Assembly: GCF_000620165.1 (NCBI RefSeq)
Contig: NZ_JHVN01000015.1
Coordinates: 20,417 to 84,416, forward strand
Length of the DNA stretch: 64,000 bases
Direction of reading: 5' to 3'
Source: Anoxybacillus tepidamans PS2
GTDB taxonomy: Bacteria; Bacillota; Bacilli; Bacillales; Anoxybacillaceae
Shown here: positions 8,169 through 16,171 of the stretch, in pieces
How positions within the stretch are numbered: the first letter of the stretch is position 1
Layout: each line of letters opens with the position of its first letter
Notes under the pieces: model-generated
Databases searched by the model: none
What the model saw: only the letters and a program-made list of their open reading frames with translations
What the model was told of the DNA's origin: nothing
Program-made: the position numbers and the translations under genes

Positions 8169-8534
8169 ATGACTGGAACCATTGTTAACGTATTGCTGTT
8201 TCTGCTCATCGGGTGGCTTCTTGCTGGACGCCTTCTCCCAGCCAAAGGTGTGTGGATGATTACAACAAATGAATTGAAAAAAGAATTAGGAAAAAGAAAT
8301 GTACAATATATAGATGTTCGAACACCAATGGAATTTAATGCGAATCATATTCGCGGGTTTAAAAATATCCCGCTTTACGAACTGAAAAAGCGGATTCATG
8401 AATTATCCAAAGACAAGGAAATTATTGTGATTTGCCAAAGCGGTATGAGAAGCACGAAAGCAGGCAAGTTATTGAAAAAACTCGGATTTAAACAAGTTAC
8501 AAACGTCGTAGGCGGCATGAGCGCTTGGATGTAA
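8169..8534 (+). CDS. Membrane-anchored single-domain rhodanese
   Basis: The start is ATG 8169, after AAGGTGAG; a GTG at 8160 overlaps that site and is less likely. Residues 1-25 form one hydrophobic anchor (VLLFLLIGWLLAGRLLP). The rest is a rhodanese domain with YIDVRTPMEFNANHIRGFKNIPL and the active loop CQSGMRS. Such anchored rhodaneses move sulfane sulfur at the inner face of the membrane. It is tightly packed with its neighbours, so co-transcription with the DsrE-like gene is expected. Confidence 0.85.
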   Translation: MTGTIVNVLLFLLIGWLLAGRLLPAKGVWMITTNELKKELGKRNVQYIDVRTPMEFNANHIRGFKNIPLYELKKRIHELSKDKEIIVICQSGMRSTKAGKLLKKLGFKQVTNVVGGMSAWM

Positions 8535-8545
8535 CGGAGGGAAGA

Positions 8546-8845
8546 ATGATGAAAGAAATCACGGCAAAAGAAGTGGAGCAGCTGCTTCATGGCGAGCATC
8601 GCCTCGGCATCATTGATGTGCGCGAAGTAGAGGAAGTGAAAGCGGGAATGATTCCGGGGGCGGTGAACATTCCGCTAAGCCTTCTTGAATTCCGCATGAA
8701 TGAATTGCCAAAAGACAAAGAATACATTGTTGTTTGCAGCTCAGGGGGAAGAAGCGCACGAGCAGTGCAATTTTTAGAAAGCTACGGATACAATGTGACG
8801 AATATGACAGGCGGCATGTTGGCGTGGGAAGGTCCTGTCGATTAA
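8546..8845 (+). CDS. Single-domain rhodanese (sulfurtransferase)
   Basis: The start is ATG 8546 (ATGATG; 8549 is equally possible) after CGGAGGG. About 99 residues form a cytoplasmic rhodanese: IIDVREVEEVKAGMIPGAVNIPL, then the active-site loop CSSGGRSA with the persulfide-forming Cys. It is the third gene in a row encoding sulfur relay functions. No membrane segment. The acceptor is unknown. Confidence 0.87.
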   Translation: MMKEITAKEVEQLLHGEHRLGIIDVREVEEVKAGMIPGAVNIPLSLLEFRMNELPKDKEYIVVCSSGGRSARAVQFLESYGYNVTNMTGGMLAWEGPVD

Positions 8846-8864
8846 GTGAAGGAGGAAAGAAAAA

Positions 8865-9434
8865 ATGATTCAAGCAAATATGACAGTTGATGCAAAAGGA
8901 CTTTCATGTCCGATGCCGATTGTAAGAACAAAAAAGGCGATCAATGAATTGCAACCAGGGCAAGTGTTAGAAGTCGAGGCGACCGATAAAGGGTCGAAAG
9001 CCGACATTAAAGCGTGGGCGGAAAGCACAGGACATCAATACCTCGGAACGATTGAAGAGGGGAACGTGTTAAAACATTACATTCGCAAAGCAAGTGAAAA
9101 CGAGGCAAAAGAAGAGCTGGAATTTCCAAACGTCGTCTCGAATGAGGAACTGCTCATAAAGTTAAATGAAGCAGGTGTCATGATTTTAGATGTTCGTGAA
9201 CAAGCAGAGTATGCATTTGGACATATTCCAGGGGCGATTTCGATTCCGCTCGGCGAATTGGAACAACGGATGGAGGAGTTATCAAAAGAACATCATATTT
9301 ACGTTGTGTGCCGCACAGGCAGCCGCAGCGATTTGGCGGCACGGAAGTTGGCGGAACAAGGATTTGCGAATGTGTGGAACGTGATGCCGGGCATGTCGCA
9401 ATGGACCGGGCCACTGCAAAAAGAGTTGCCTTAA
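8865..9434 (+). CDS. yrkF: TusA-rhodanese fusion protein
   Basis: A 189-residue two-domain protein. Residues 1-75 are a TusA domain (DAKGLSCPMPIVRTKKAI). Residues 90-187 are a rhodanese domain (ILDVREQAEYAFGHIPGAISIPL; active loop CRTGSRSD). The order and length match B. subtilis YrkF. The fusion would pass sulfur internally between the two cysteines. The TusA part is very similar to the free TusA at 7395, suggesting duplication. The ATG follows AAGGAGGAAAG. Confidence 0.9.
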   Translation: MIQANMTVDAKGLSCPMPIVRTKKAINELQPGQVLEVEATDKGSKADIKAWAESTGHQYLGTIEEGNVLKHYIRKASENEAKEELEFPNVVSNEELLIKLNEAGVMILDVREQAEYAFGHIPGAISIPLGELEQRMEELSKEHHIYVVCRTGSRSDLAARKLAEQGFANVWNVMPGMSQWTGPLQKELP

Positions 9435-9460
9435 GTGAAGGGGTTTTTCTGGATTTTAAA

Positions 9461-9477
9461 ATACTAATGGGGGTATA
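9461..9477 (+). promoter_or_regulatory. Degenerate CstR-like operator before the MBL-rhodanese gene
   Basis: ATACT-N6-GGTAT retains both half-site cores of the upstream operators, with one mismatch. It overlaps the G-rich ribosome site of the GTG-start gene at 9484. Confidence 0.45.
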
Positions 9478-9483
9478 GTCGCT

Positions 9484-10614
9484 GTGAAACAAATGACAGT
9501 CAAAGAGTTAACAAGCAAAGTGTTAAACAAAGAAAGCGTTTTTATCTTTGATGTGCGCAATGAAAGCGATTTTCACGATTGGAAAATTGAAGGGGAAAAT
9601 TTCGAATACTTAAATGTGCCATATTTCGAACTAATCGATGGAATTGAGGCGGTAGCCGATCGTATGCCGAAAGACAAAGATGTAGTCGTTGTTTGCGCCA
9701 AAGGTGGTTCAGCCACGTTTGTCGCCGAGCAGCTTGAGGAAGCCGGCTTCGGCAATGTCTATACGCTTGTTGATGGCATGAAAGCATGGAGCGAGCACCT
9801 TCACAAAGCAAAAGTATATGAAGACGAAAAAATGAAGGTATATCAATTCATCCGCATCGGAAAAGGCTGCTTATCCTATATGGTGATTTCAGGGAATGAA
9901 GCGCTTGTTGTGGATCCTTCTCGCTTTGTCGATGTGTATGAGAATGTCGCGAATGAAGAAGGCGTCAAAATTACGCATATCGTCGACTCGCACTTGCATG
10001 CGGACCATATTTCTGGAGGAAGGGAGTTGGCAAAGCATACAAGAGCAAAATACTATCTCATGAAGAGCGAAGGGGCGGTGTATGACTTTGAACCGCTAGA
10101 AGCGCACGATACCATCGAGTTTGAACGAGTTCAATTAGAAGTATTGGCGGTAAAAACACCGGGCCATACGCCGGGAAGCGTCTCCTTCTTTGTAAACAAC
10201 CAGCTTCTTTTCTCAGGTGATACCATTTTCGTCGGCGGCTTAGGACGTCCGGACTTAGGCGGAAAAGCAGCGGAGTGGGCGGTCGATTTATACAATACGG
10301 TGTATGAGAAAGTTGCGGCGATCGCCGACGATGTCATCGTGTTGCCAGGGCACTATGCAAGTTTAGATGACGAAATGAACAACGAAGGTTATATCGGCGA
10401 CACACTTGGCAACATCCGCGCCCGCAACGAAATGATGCAAAATAAATCGCAAGAAGAATTTATCGAAATGGTCGTCCAAAACGCCAACAGTGAAACTCCT
10501 CCAAACTTTGAAGATATTGTGGCCATTAACCGCGGCTTAAAAACCGCAGACGCGGAGCAAAAGCAAGAACTCGAAATCGGACCGAACCGTTGTGCACTTC
10601 ATCATACGCATTAA
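9484..10614 (+). CDS. yrkH: Rhodanese-metallo-beta-lactamase fusion, persulfide dioxygenase-like
   Basis: A 376-residue protein with a GTG start behind a GGGGG site. Residues 1-105 are a rhodanese domain (active loop CAKGGS). Residues 115-375 are a metallo-beta-lactamase fold with HLHADHISGG, KTPGHTPGS, FSGDTIFVGGLGRPDLGG and LPGHY, the mononuclear iron ligand set of ETHE1/CstB persulfide dioxygenases. It is related to S. aureus CstB but with the rhodanese placed N-terminally, as in B. subtilis YrkH. It likely oxidises protein or low-molecular persulfides to sulfite, which the next gene could export. Confidence 0.88.
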   Translation: MKQMTVKELTSKVLNKESVFIFDVRNESDFHDWKIEGENFEYLNVPYFELIDGIEAVADRMPKDKDVVVVCAKGGSATFVAEQLEEAGFGNVYTLVDGMKAWSEHLHKAKVYEDEKMKVYQFIRIGKGCLSYMVISGNEALVVDPSRFVDVYENVANEEGVKITHIVDSHLHADHISGGRELAKHTRAKYYLMKSEGAVYDFEPLEAHDTIEFERVQLEVLAVKTPGHTPGSVSFFVNNQLLFSGDTIFVGGLGRPDLGGKAAEWAVDLYNTVYEKVAAIADDVIVLPGHYASLDDEMNNEGYIGDTLGNIRARNEMMQNKSQEEFIEMVVQNANSETPPNFEDIVAINRGLKTADAEQKQELEIGPNRCALHHTH

Positions 10615-10632
10615 AAATAAAAACAGCGAATC

Positions 10633-10666
10633 AGGGGGGGACGCATAATGCCCCCCTCGGTTTTTC
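10633..10666 (+). terminator. G/C-rich terminator after the persulfide dioxygenase gene
   Basis: A run of G (10634-10640) pairs with CCCCCC (10651-10656), followed by TCGGTTTTTC. It may reduce but not abolish read-through into the TauE-type gene 22 bases on. Confidence 0.65.
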
Positions 10667-10687
10667 ACCAAAGGGGGATTTTATAAC

Positions 10688-11470
10688 ATGGAAGTCACAC
10701 TTAATTATATCATCGTCATTTTTCTCATCGGCTTTATCGGTTCTTTTATTTCCGGAATGGTCGGAATTGGCGGTTCGATTATTAAATATCCGATGTTGCT
10801 TTATCTTCCGCCGTTATTTGGCCTTGCGGCGTTTAGCGCACACCAAGTGGCCGGTGTGAGCGCGGTGCAAGTATTTTTCGCGACAATCGGCGGCGTCTGG
10901 GCGTACCGAAAGGGCGGCTATCTTAATAAAAAACTCATTCTTTATATGGGGATTAGTATTTTAGCTGGTAGTTTCATTGGCGGATATGGATCGAAACTAA
11001 TGACAGAATCAAGCATTAATCTTATTTACGGCATTCTTGCTGCATTAGCAGCGATTATGATGTTCGTTCCGAAAAAAGGTATTGATGATATTCCGCTAGA
11101 TAAGGTAACGTTCAATCAATGGCTTGCTGCGATTCTTGCATTTGTCGTCGGTGTCGGTTCGGGAATCGTTGGCGCGGCTGGTGCGTTTCTTTTAGTGCCG
11201 ATTATGCTTGTTGTGCTCAAAATCCCAACGAGAATGACGATCGCTTCTTCGCTGGCGATTACGTTCATCTCTTCGATTGGATCAACGTTTGGCAAAATCG
11301 CAACAGGCCAAGTCCAGTTTGTTCCGGCGTTAATCATGGTGGTGGCAAGTATTCTCGCCTCTCCGCTAGGAGCAAAGGCGGGACAAAAAATGAATACGAA
11401 AGTGCTCCAAGTCATTTTAGCTATCTTAATTTTAGCGACAGCTATTAAAATTTGGGTCGACATTTTATAA
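10688..11470 (+). CDS. yrkJ: TauE/SafE-family anion exporter (sulfite/organosulfur)
   Basis: A 260-residue membrane protein with about eight helices in two related halves, each opening with a GIG-rich turn ([38 protein letters not shown]), the signature of TauE/SafE/YfcA transporters. Size matches B. subtilis YrkJ. Its place after a persulfide dioxygenase suggests removal of sulfite or thiosulfate, as proposed for the S. aureus cst locus. The AAAGGGGG site lies ten bases before the ATG. Confidence 0.85.
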   Translation: MEVTLNYIIVIFLIGFIGSFISGMVGIGGSIIKYPMLLYLPPLFGLAAFSAHQVAGVSAVQVFFATIGGVWAYRKGGYLNKKLILYMGISILAGSFIGGYGSKLMTESSINLIYGILAALAAIMMFVPKKGIDDIPLDKVTFNQWLAAILAFVVGVGSGIVGAAGAFLLVPIMLVVLKIPTRMTIASSLAITFISSIGSTFGKIATGQVQFVPALIMVVASILASPLGAKAGQKMNTKVLQVILAILILATAIKIWVDIL

Positions 11471-11549
11471 AAAAAGGTGTTTACGCCTGCTTTTTTTCTG
11501 GTAAAACAGGAATATATGTTCTTATTTACGCTAGATGGGGAGGATGTTA

Positions 11550-11930
11550 ATGATTCAACGCATTGCGACAGTCGCGCTTTATGTTGAGGATCAACAAAAA
11601 GCAAAACAGTTTTGGACGGAAAAAGTCGGGTTTGAAGTGGTGGCGGAACACCCAATGGGGTCGAACGCGTTTTGGCTCGAAGTAGCTCCAAAAGGTGCAC
11701 AAACCGCTCTTGTTCTTTATCCAAAAGCGATGATGAACGACTGGGACAAAAAGAAGCCTTCTATCGTTTTTGAGTGCGATAATGTCATGAGCACATATGA
11801 AACAATGAAAGCGAACGGGGTCGAATTTTTAGCAGAGCCGCAACAAATGCCGTGGGGCACATTTGTACAATTCAAAGACGAAGATGGAAACGAATTTGTG
11901 CTAAAAGAAGCAGCACAACAGCCTGCCTAA
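11550..11930 (+). CDS. VOC (glyoxalase/bleomycin-resistance fold) protein
   Basis: The start is ATG 11550, seven bases after GGGGAGG. A 126-residue single VOC domain: IATVALYVEDQQKAKQFWTEKVGFEVV, central FWLEVAP strand and C-terminal GTFVQFKDEDGNEFVLKE, the typical paired beta-alpha-beta-beta-beta units. Glu residues near the metal positions are present. The substrate is unknown. The gene stands alone, with its own terminator overlapping the stop. Confidence 0.85.
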   Translation: MIQRIATVALYVEDQQKAKQFWTEKVGFEVVAEHPMGSNAFWLEVAPKGAQTALVLYPKAMMNDWDKKKPSIVFECDNVMSTYETMKANGVEFLAEPQQMPWGTFVQFKDEDGNEFVLKEAAQQPA

Positions 11931-11945
11931 GTGAAGGCAGGCTTT
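11921..11945. terminator. Bidirectional terminator between convergent genes
   Basis: GCCTGCCT (11921-11928) and AGGCAGGC (11935-11942) form a perfect 8-bp stem overlapping the last codons of the VOC gene, ahead of the convergent glutathione peroxidase gene. Confidence 0.7.
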
Positions 11946-11957
11946 GTCCGTTTTCTA

Positions 11958-12518
11958 TTACAGCGTTTTTGGCGCAAGCAATTCTGCGATATCGTTTTCA
12001 AAGTCCAACGGCGTTTCGTGCGGCTCATATCGCCGAATAACGCGGTCGTTGGCATCAATTAAAAACTTTGTAAAATTCCATTTAATTTCATCTCCAGCGA
12101 GCCACTCCGGCGCTTTGTCCAAAATCATCAATTTTAGCAATTTTGCCATTGAATTCGTTTCATCGAACCCTTGAAACGGCGCTTGTTGCTTTAGGTATTG
12201 GAACAGCGGGTGCGCATGCGGTCCGTTCACGTCCATTTTAGCGAAAATCGGAAACGTCACACCATAATTCAATTGGCAAAAGGAGACGGCTTCTTCGTTG
12301 CTGCCCGGCTCTTGCTCGCCAAATTGATTGCAAGGAAAACCGAGAATTTCCAAGCCGTTTGGTTGATATTTTTCGTACAGTTTTTGTAAATCTTGAAATT
12401 GCGGCGTGAAACGGCATTGGCTGGCCGTGTTCACAATCAAAAGTGTTTTTCCTTTATAATTGGACAGTGAAATGCTCTCTCCGTTTGCTTTTTTTACGTC
12501 AAATTGATAAATCGACAT
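11958..12518 (-). CDS. Glutathione peroxidase-family thiol peroxidase
   Basis: The start is ATG at 12518 (MSIYQFDV), after TAGGTGA on the minus strand; the in-frame codon at 12527 is less likely. 186 residues. The catalytic tetrad is recognisable: Cys in NTASQCRFTPQ, Gln in FPCNQFGEQEPG, Trp and Asn in WNFTKFLID. The usual CG after the Cys is CR here. In Bacillaceae such Cys-type enzymes (BsaA-like) probably use thioredoxin or bacillithiol systems rather than glutathione. The second Cys in FPCNQFG can act as resolving residue. Confidence 0.92.
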   Translation of the reverse strand: MSIYQFDVKKANGESISLSNYKGKTLLIVNTASQCRFTPQFQDLQKLYEKYQPNGLEILGFPCNQFGEQEPGSNEEAVSFCQLNYGVTFPIFAKMDVNGPHAHPLFQYLKQQAPFQGFDETNSMAKLLKLMILDKAPEWLAGDEIKWNFTKFLIDANDRVIRRYEPHETPLDFENDIAELLAPKTL

Positions 12519-12666
12519 TTTTATCACCTACATTTTCTATTATTTTATATTAATTATTATTTAATATTTATGATAAAATGTAAAATTATTTGCTCGAAAC
12601 ACTTGCGAATTTATCTTGAAATAAAATATCATGAAATAAAAACAAATAAAAAAGGAGCATGTATTC

Positions 12667-13527
12667 ATGAAATATCAAATTCATCCGCAAGCGGAAATTG
12701 GCCATATTCATTTGATTGTGACAAAGCTCGATCGTTCGCTTCGTTTTTATACGGAGGTCATAGGGTTTCAAGTGTTAGAGCAAGAAGAAAAGAGGGCGGT
12801 GTTAACGACCGATGGAACAACGCCGCTTGTTGTGCTTGAAGAAAAGGAGGAGGCGGTGAGAAAGCCGCCTCGGACAACCGGGTTGTATCATTTTGCGATT
12901 TTAGTTCCCGATCGCGCAAGCCTCGCCCGGGCGCTTCTCCATCTATTGCAAACACGCTATCCGCTTCACGGTGCTTCCGACCATCAATTTAGCGAAGCGG
13001 TGTATTTGGCTGATCCGGATGGAAACGGCATTGAAATTTATGCTGACAGACCGAGAGACGAGTGGGAGAAGACGGAACGCGGCGAGTATAAAGGGACGAC
13101 TGTGCCTCTTGATGTAGAGGGATTGTTGGCGGAGGCAGGCGGCGTTCCTTGGATGGGTCTTCCGGCGGAAACGAAAATCGGCCATGTCCATTTGCATGTG
13201 GCGGATCTTCAAGAAGCGGAGAAGTTTTACCATCAAGGGTTAGGGTTTGAAATCGCCATTCGAATGGGGAACCATGCGCTGTTTGTAGGAGCGGGCGGGT
13301 ACCATCACCATATTGGCCTTAACACATGGGCTGGGGTCGGCGCGCCACAGCCGCCGGATAACGCTGTCGGTTTGCATATGTTTTCCATCAACCTACCGAA
13401 TGAAGAAGAATTGGCGAAAATCATTGAGCGATTGGAAGGGATTGGCGTATCAGTCAAGTGCCAAGAAAAAGCAGTGGTTGCAGTCGATCAATCAGGCCAC
13501 CGCATTCAGCTCAAAGTGAAGGAATAA
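12667..13527 (+). CDS. catE: CatE-type extradiol dioxygenase-like protein (two VOC domains)
   Basis: A 286-residue protein with two VOC modules. The N-terminal half has IGHIHLIVTKLDRSLRFYTEVIGF and DPDGNGIEIYADRPRDEW; the C-terminal half has IGHVHLHVADLQEAEKFYHQGLGF and VGAGGYHHHIGLNTWAG. These blocks match B. subtilis CatE (YfiE), a catechol-2,3-dioxygenase, closely as I recall it. The metal ligands expected are the His of GHVHLHV, the His of YHHHIG and a late Glu/Gln. Substrate in this organism is unproven. It is preceded by AAAGGAGC and followed at once by an IS605-type end. Confidence 0.82.
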   Translation: MKYQIHPQAEIGHIHLIVTKLDRSLRFYTEVIGFQVLEQEEKRAVLTTDGTTPLVVLEEKEEAVRKPPRTTGLYHFAILVPDRASLARALLHLLQTRYPLHGASDHQFSEAVYLADPDGNGIEIYADRPRDEWEKTERGEYKGTTVPLDVEGLLAEAGGVPWMGLPAETKIGHVHLHVADLQEAEKFYHQGLGFEIAIRMGNHALFVGAGGYHHHIGLNTWAGVGAPQPPDNAVGLHMFSINLPNEEELAKIIERLEGIGVSVKCQEKAVVAVDQSGHRIQLKVKE

Positions 13528-13534
13528 CTACTCT

Positions 13535-13582
13535 TTTAACAAGTTTCCCACCTCTCAGCGAAGTGTAGGTGGGAGACTTCAT
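13535..13582. repeat. Solitary palindromic IS605/IS1341-type end
   Basis: CCCACCT and AGGTGGG (13547-13573) enclose CTCAGCGAAGTGT, nearly identical to the hairpin at the tnpB element end (62919-62945). No attached transposase of that family is seen here. It lies eight bases after the catE-like stop, so it may also serve as its transcription terminator. Confidence 0.75.
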
Positions 13583-14200
13583 GAAGTTGTGATATCTGAA
13601 TAGATGCCGCATTTTTCAACCTCAGCCAACAATCATTCAAGTCATTTACCAGTCCACTTATCCGAATCTAATGAGTCAAATCATGAAGAAGCTTTCTCTC
13701 TTCGCACATCGTATGACTTGTTTCAACGAATTCACGATACCAAATAAAGACAAGCAATATCGTTCCATTCATCGTTTTGGATATTTTGAGTGAACGCCAA
13801 TCGTGAGTAATGGGCGAATGAAACCGACGTTGTGCAATTCATTGGCGAAGACGTGTCCATTTCTTTAGTGATGATGCGATGGTACGCCTTTGAATCCGTT
13901 GTATGAAACCACTATTCATAAAAGCGTTTCGTCATTTCTTATGCAAACGTATCATCGAGGAAATATTCCATTCAACGTATTTTGGGAGACACAGTGAGTA
14001 GGTTGCTGTATAGGATTTGCATAAAAGAAACAAGTGAAGCTCTGCAAATGGTGAAGCAGGTAGCCATGACCGCAGCGGAGTGAAATAAATTCAATTTTGT
14101 CTAACTGAACCGTTGTACATGTTATCCTATACGATTCGGTCTAAGCGTGGTATAAAATTTGTCTATATTCTACACGACACAGGTGCGAAATATAATTTTT
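13583..14200. other. Gene-free, decayed mobile DNA
   Basis: No intact gene is visible in about 620 bases. One open stretch on the plus strand (13623-13793, stop TGA) reads YPNLMSQIMKKLSLFAHRM, reminiscent of an IS4-type transposase N-terminus, but no start, length or catalytic motif supports an active gene. The rest has stops in all frames. Taken with the IS remnant that follows, this is an insertion graveyard bordering the AT-rich island. Confidence 0.5.
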
Positions 14201-14729
14201 TACTCGTGGTGCTAGTTGAATCCTAACGCTCAACTAGCCCAAGCGTGACAAGTGAATACACCAACAAGATGCCATCGAGTGCTACCTCAAACCCAACAAT
14301 CGAATGGGCACGAATGTCTGTGATACGATACGGGTCGACGAGGACAGAGAACACCGTTTCCACCACTTTACGTTTTTGTTGGAGCCATTTCTCCCATGAT
14401 TCAGATGGGCGGAGTTTCTGATTTTTGCGAGATGGAGTTCAAAAGGCGATTTGGTATTCTTCATACAACTTTTTTTGCCATTCACTACTGATGAATCCTT
14501 TGTCCCCCAAGTTATAGGGGTGAGGAACTTGAGTCATGGCGATTTCCGCTGCGGTTCGATCGTGGCACGTGACAGGATGCTTCCGTTACCCCATATCCCA
14601 TAGGGAGCCCTTGAAGTGCTCTTGCATGTGAATTCTCCTTTTCAATGTTTAATCGCACTTTCATTTTAAGGAGATCCTCATGCAAGGGCTATTTTTATGC
14701 TTGTCTGATTTTATCTAGCACCACGGGTA
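14201..14729 (-). mobile_element. Internally deleted DDE insertion sequence with terminal inverted repeats
   Basis: TACTCGTGGTGCTAG (14201-14215) and CTAGCACCACGGGTA (14715-14729) are 15-base inverted repeats with one mismatch. The flanks TAATTTTT (14193-14200) and TAGTTTTT (14730-14737) look like an 8-base target duplication with one change. At 529 bp it is far shorter than a full IS of this type (about 1 kb); inside is a broken transposase. The family is probably IS982-like, judged from the transposase C-terminus. Confidence 0.7.
14223..14627 (-). pseudogene. Transposase remnant (IS982-like) with two in-frame stops
   Basis: A 135-codon frame runs from ATG 14627 (behind AAAAGGAG) to TAG 14223, interrupted by TAA after 13 codons and by one TGA. 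Readable blocks are HDRTAAEIAMTQVPHPYNLG, GDKGFISSEWQKKLYEEYQ and RKVVETVFSVLVDPYRITDI; the last holds the acidic residue expected for the third position of a DDE triad. The segment between the first 13 codons and the conserved C-terminal third is missing compared with a normal ~290-residue transposase, so the gene was collapsed by an internal deletion. Confidence 0.75.
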
Positions 14730-14812
14730 TAGTTTTTATAAAATTTATCTCATATGGTATTTATTTATAATATATGGTATAATTTTTTAAAAAATAAAAA
14801 GAGGTGAAAAAA

Positions 14813-15346
14813 ATGAAAAAAGTCATTTATTGTCTAATTTTTTCACTATTTTGTGTATTCCCTTTTACAGCATTGGCAGCTGGTAATCAAGAGATGACTG
14901 GGGCTGTTAATGAACAATTCAAAAAAAGTCTTACCTATTACAAAGATCATTCAGCGCAAATACTTGATAGTATAACCACGTCTACTGAAGTTGGGGAAGG
15001 GGGGGCAAAGCAAGTTAAAAACATTAAAGTAGTATTGGCGGAAGGAAAAGAAGTTAGAGATAGCATTTTCTACTTTGACACAAAACAAATTTACTATTAT
15101 GACTTAGATGCGCAAAAAATTATTGATGCTGGAACGGTCCAAAAAAATACAGAAATAAAAAAATTTGAGAAAAAATACAAAAACGAAGTTGGTAAAGACA
15201 TTAATCCTTTCTCACTCCTTATTTTTATGATTGCGCTCTTTTCTACCATCATTCTCCCTCTAATTTTTGCAGCTTTATCCAATAAGAACTCTTCGTCATA
15301 CAAATTGCAGTTAGAGCAAGTTAGTGTCGGGACATACAAAAATTAA
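14813..15346 (+). CDS. Hypothetical secreted/membrane protein at the edge of the peptide cluster
   Basis: The start is ATG 14813, eight bases after AGAGG. 177 residues: a signal peptide (VIYCLIFSLFCVFPFTALAAG), an extracytoplasmic helical and beta domain with many Lys, Tyr and Asp residues, one transmembrane helix near residues 135-155 (PFSLLIFMIALFSTIILPLIFAA), and a short cytoplasmic tail. No family was recognised. It is AT-rich like the genes that follow and converges on the Cys-peptide gene across a strong bidirectional terminator. A role as immunity or sensor protein is possible but speculative. Confidence 0.65.
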   Translation: MKKVIYCLIFSLFCVFPFTALAAGNQEMTGAVNEQFKKSLTYYKDHSAQILDSITTSTEVGEGGAKQVKNIKVVLAEGKEVRDSIFYFDTKQIYYYDLDAQKIIDAGTVQKNTEIKKFEKKYKNEVGKDINPFSLLIFMIALFSTIILPLIFAALSNKNSSSYKLQLEQVSVGTYKN

Positions 15347-15383
15347 AACAATAAGCTGGCGGGGAACGCCAGCTTATTGTTTT
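15345..15383. terminator. Strong bidirectional terminator
   Basis: ACAATAAGCTGGCG (15348-15361) and CGCCAGCTTATTGT (15367-15380) form a perfect 14-bp stem with a 5-base loop and A/T runs on both sides. It separates the convergent gene at 14813 from the Cys-rich peptide gene. Confidence 0.9.
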
Positions 15384-15414
15384 ATGTGGAAGAAGAGATT
15401 CTCTTATTTTTAAA

Positions 15415-15603
15415 TTAGCAACCGCAATTACAGAGTTGTACAGAAGAGCACTGTTCACCAGTTCTTGAATCTTTATATACCCCTAAAGTTGCTTGGAATC
15501 CATAAGTGGCACAACGGTTATCTGTACTGCACCATTTGTAAAAATAAGTAGATGTGCAAGGAACATAATTAGGAGAAATTAATCCGAATAAAAACTTACT
15601 CAT
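15415..15603 (-). CDS. Seven-cysteine small peptide, candidate secreted disulfide peptide/bacteriocin
   Basis: A 62-residue peptide starting MSKFLFGLISPNY behind a good AAGGAAGGA site. Cysteines fall at residues 16, 25, 31, 52, 58, 60 and 62, the last three in a C-terminal CNCGC. It has no Sec signal, no double-glycine leader and no lanthipeptide, sactipeptide or glycocin enzyme nearby. It lies 28 bases after a membrane-anchored CPHC thioredoxin-like gene and is divergent from an ABC exporter plus MauE- and MauD-like genes, which in methylamine dehydrogenase biogenesis help form disulfides in a Cys-rich subunit. I do not recognise the peptide. A toxin, signal or other secreted peptide are all open. 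Confidence 0.75.
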   Translation of the reverse strand: MSKFLFGLISPNYVPCTSTYFYKWCSTDNRCATYGFQATLGVYKDSRTGEQCSSVQLCNCGC

Positions 15604-15631
15604 TAATAATCCTTCCTTTCCTCGTAGAAAT

Positions 15632-16171
15632 TTAACTATTAATTAGAAGAGAATCTCTTCTTAAAAACAACAGATCTAATTCGTAAACATCTGGGGTTAT
15701 AAACTCGATTTTTCCTTGTTGATTTAAAATGATGAAAGCGGGATAGTAAGGGATTTGAAATTCATCAATTAAGTCGTTGTTGTATTGAAAAACCGATAAA
15801 TGAGGATCTACTAAATCTAAATATTCGATTAACTTATCACTGCTTTCGTTAATTAAAATTTGTAAAGAAACTTTTAGATTTCTGTAAGTGAGAATATTCC
15901 AAAATTCTTCGAAGTGTTCTATACAGTGTGGACAGTTGCTGTTTAAAATTACAACAATATTTAAATATTTAGGATGGATTTCAAAAAAAGCTGTTTCCCC
16001 TTTTTTTCCTTTTAATTGATAACCAACTAAATTCTTGGAATAATTAATTTTTTTATAATTCAATATCGGTGCTGAATTTTTTGAATCCATGTTTGTGATA
16101 GTTTGTAAAGCTCTCAATGAATACGAAATAGACAAAATAAGAAATAAAATATAGGATATTACATTTAACAA
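15632..16171 (-). CDS. Membrane-anchored thioredoxin-like protein (CPHC)
   Basis: A 179-residue protein with a TTG start seven bases after GGGGAGAG. Residues 1-22 form a signal-anchor (MLNVISYILFLILSISYSL). The thioredoxin-like domain shows NIVVILNSNCPHCIEHFEEFW with the CPHC redox pair and a cis-proline loop in IPYYPAFIIL. The catalytic part would face the cell exterior. CPHC is the active-site sequence of DsbA-type oxidants, though the fold here looks closer to TlpA/ResA. It is the first gene of the minus-strand unit that ends with the Cys-rich peptide, suggesting it acts on that peptide. Confidence 0.8.
   Translation of the reverse strand: MLNVISYILFLILSISYSLRALQTITNMDSKNSAPILNYKKINYSKNLVGYQLKGKKGETAFFEIHPKYLNIVVILNSNCPHCIEHFEEFWNILTYRNLKVSLQILINESSDKLIEYLDLVDPHLSVFQYNNDLIDEFQIPYYPAFIILNQQGKIEFITPDVYELDLLFLRRDSLLINS

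Noticed and set aside
13623..13793. A second transposase pseudogene (IS4-like)
   Set aside because: The 57-codon stretch has a transposase flavour but no catalytic motif or ends, so it is only noted within the decayed region.
15390..15409. AAGAGA/TCTCTT hairpins after the Cys-peptide gene and at the end of the CPHC gene as a shared regulatory repeat
   Set aside because: Short six-base arms in AT-rich DNA; one falls inside coding sequence, so chance similarity is the simpler reading.
15415..15603. Lanthipeptide, sactipeptide or glycocin precursor
   Set aside because: No LanB/C/M, radical SAM or glycosyltransferase gene is nearby, and no double-glycine leader is visible. The disulfide enzymes point elsewhere.
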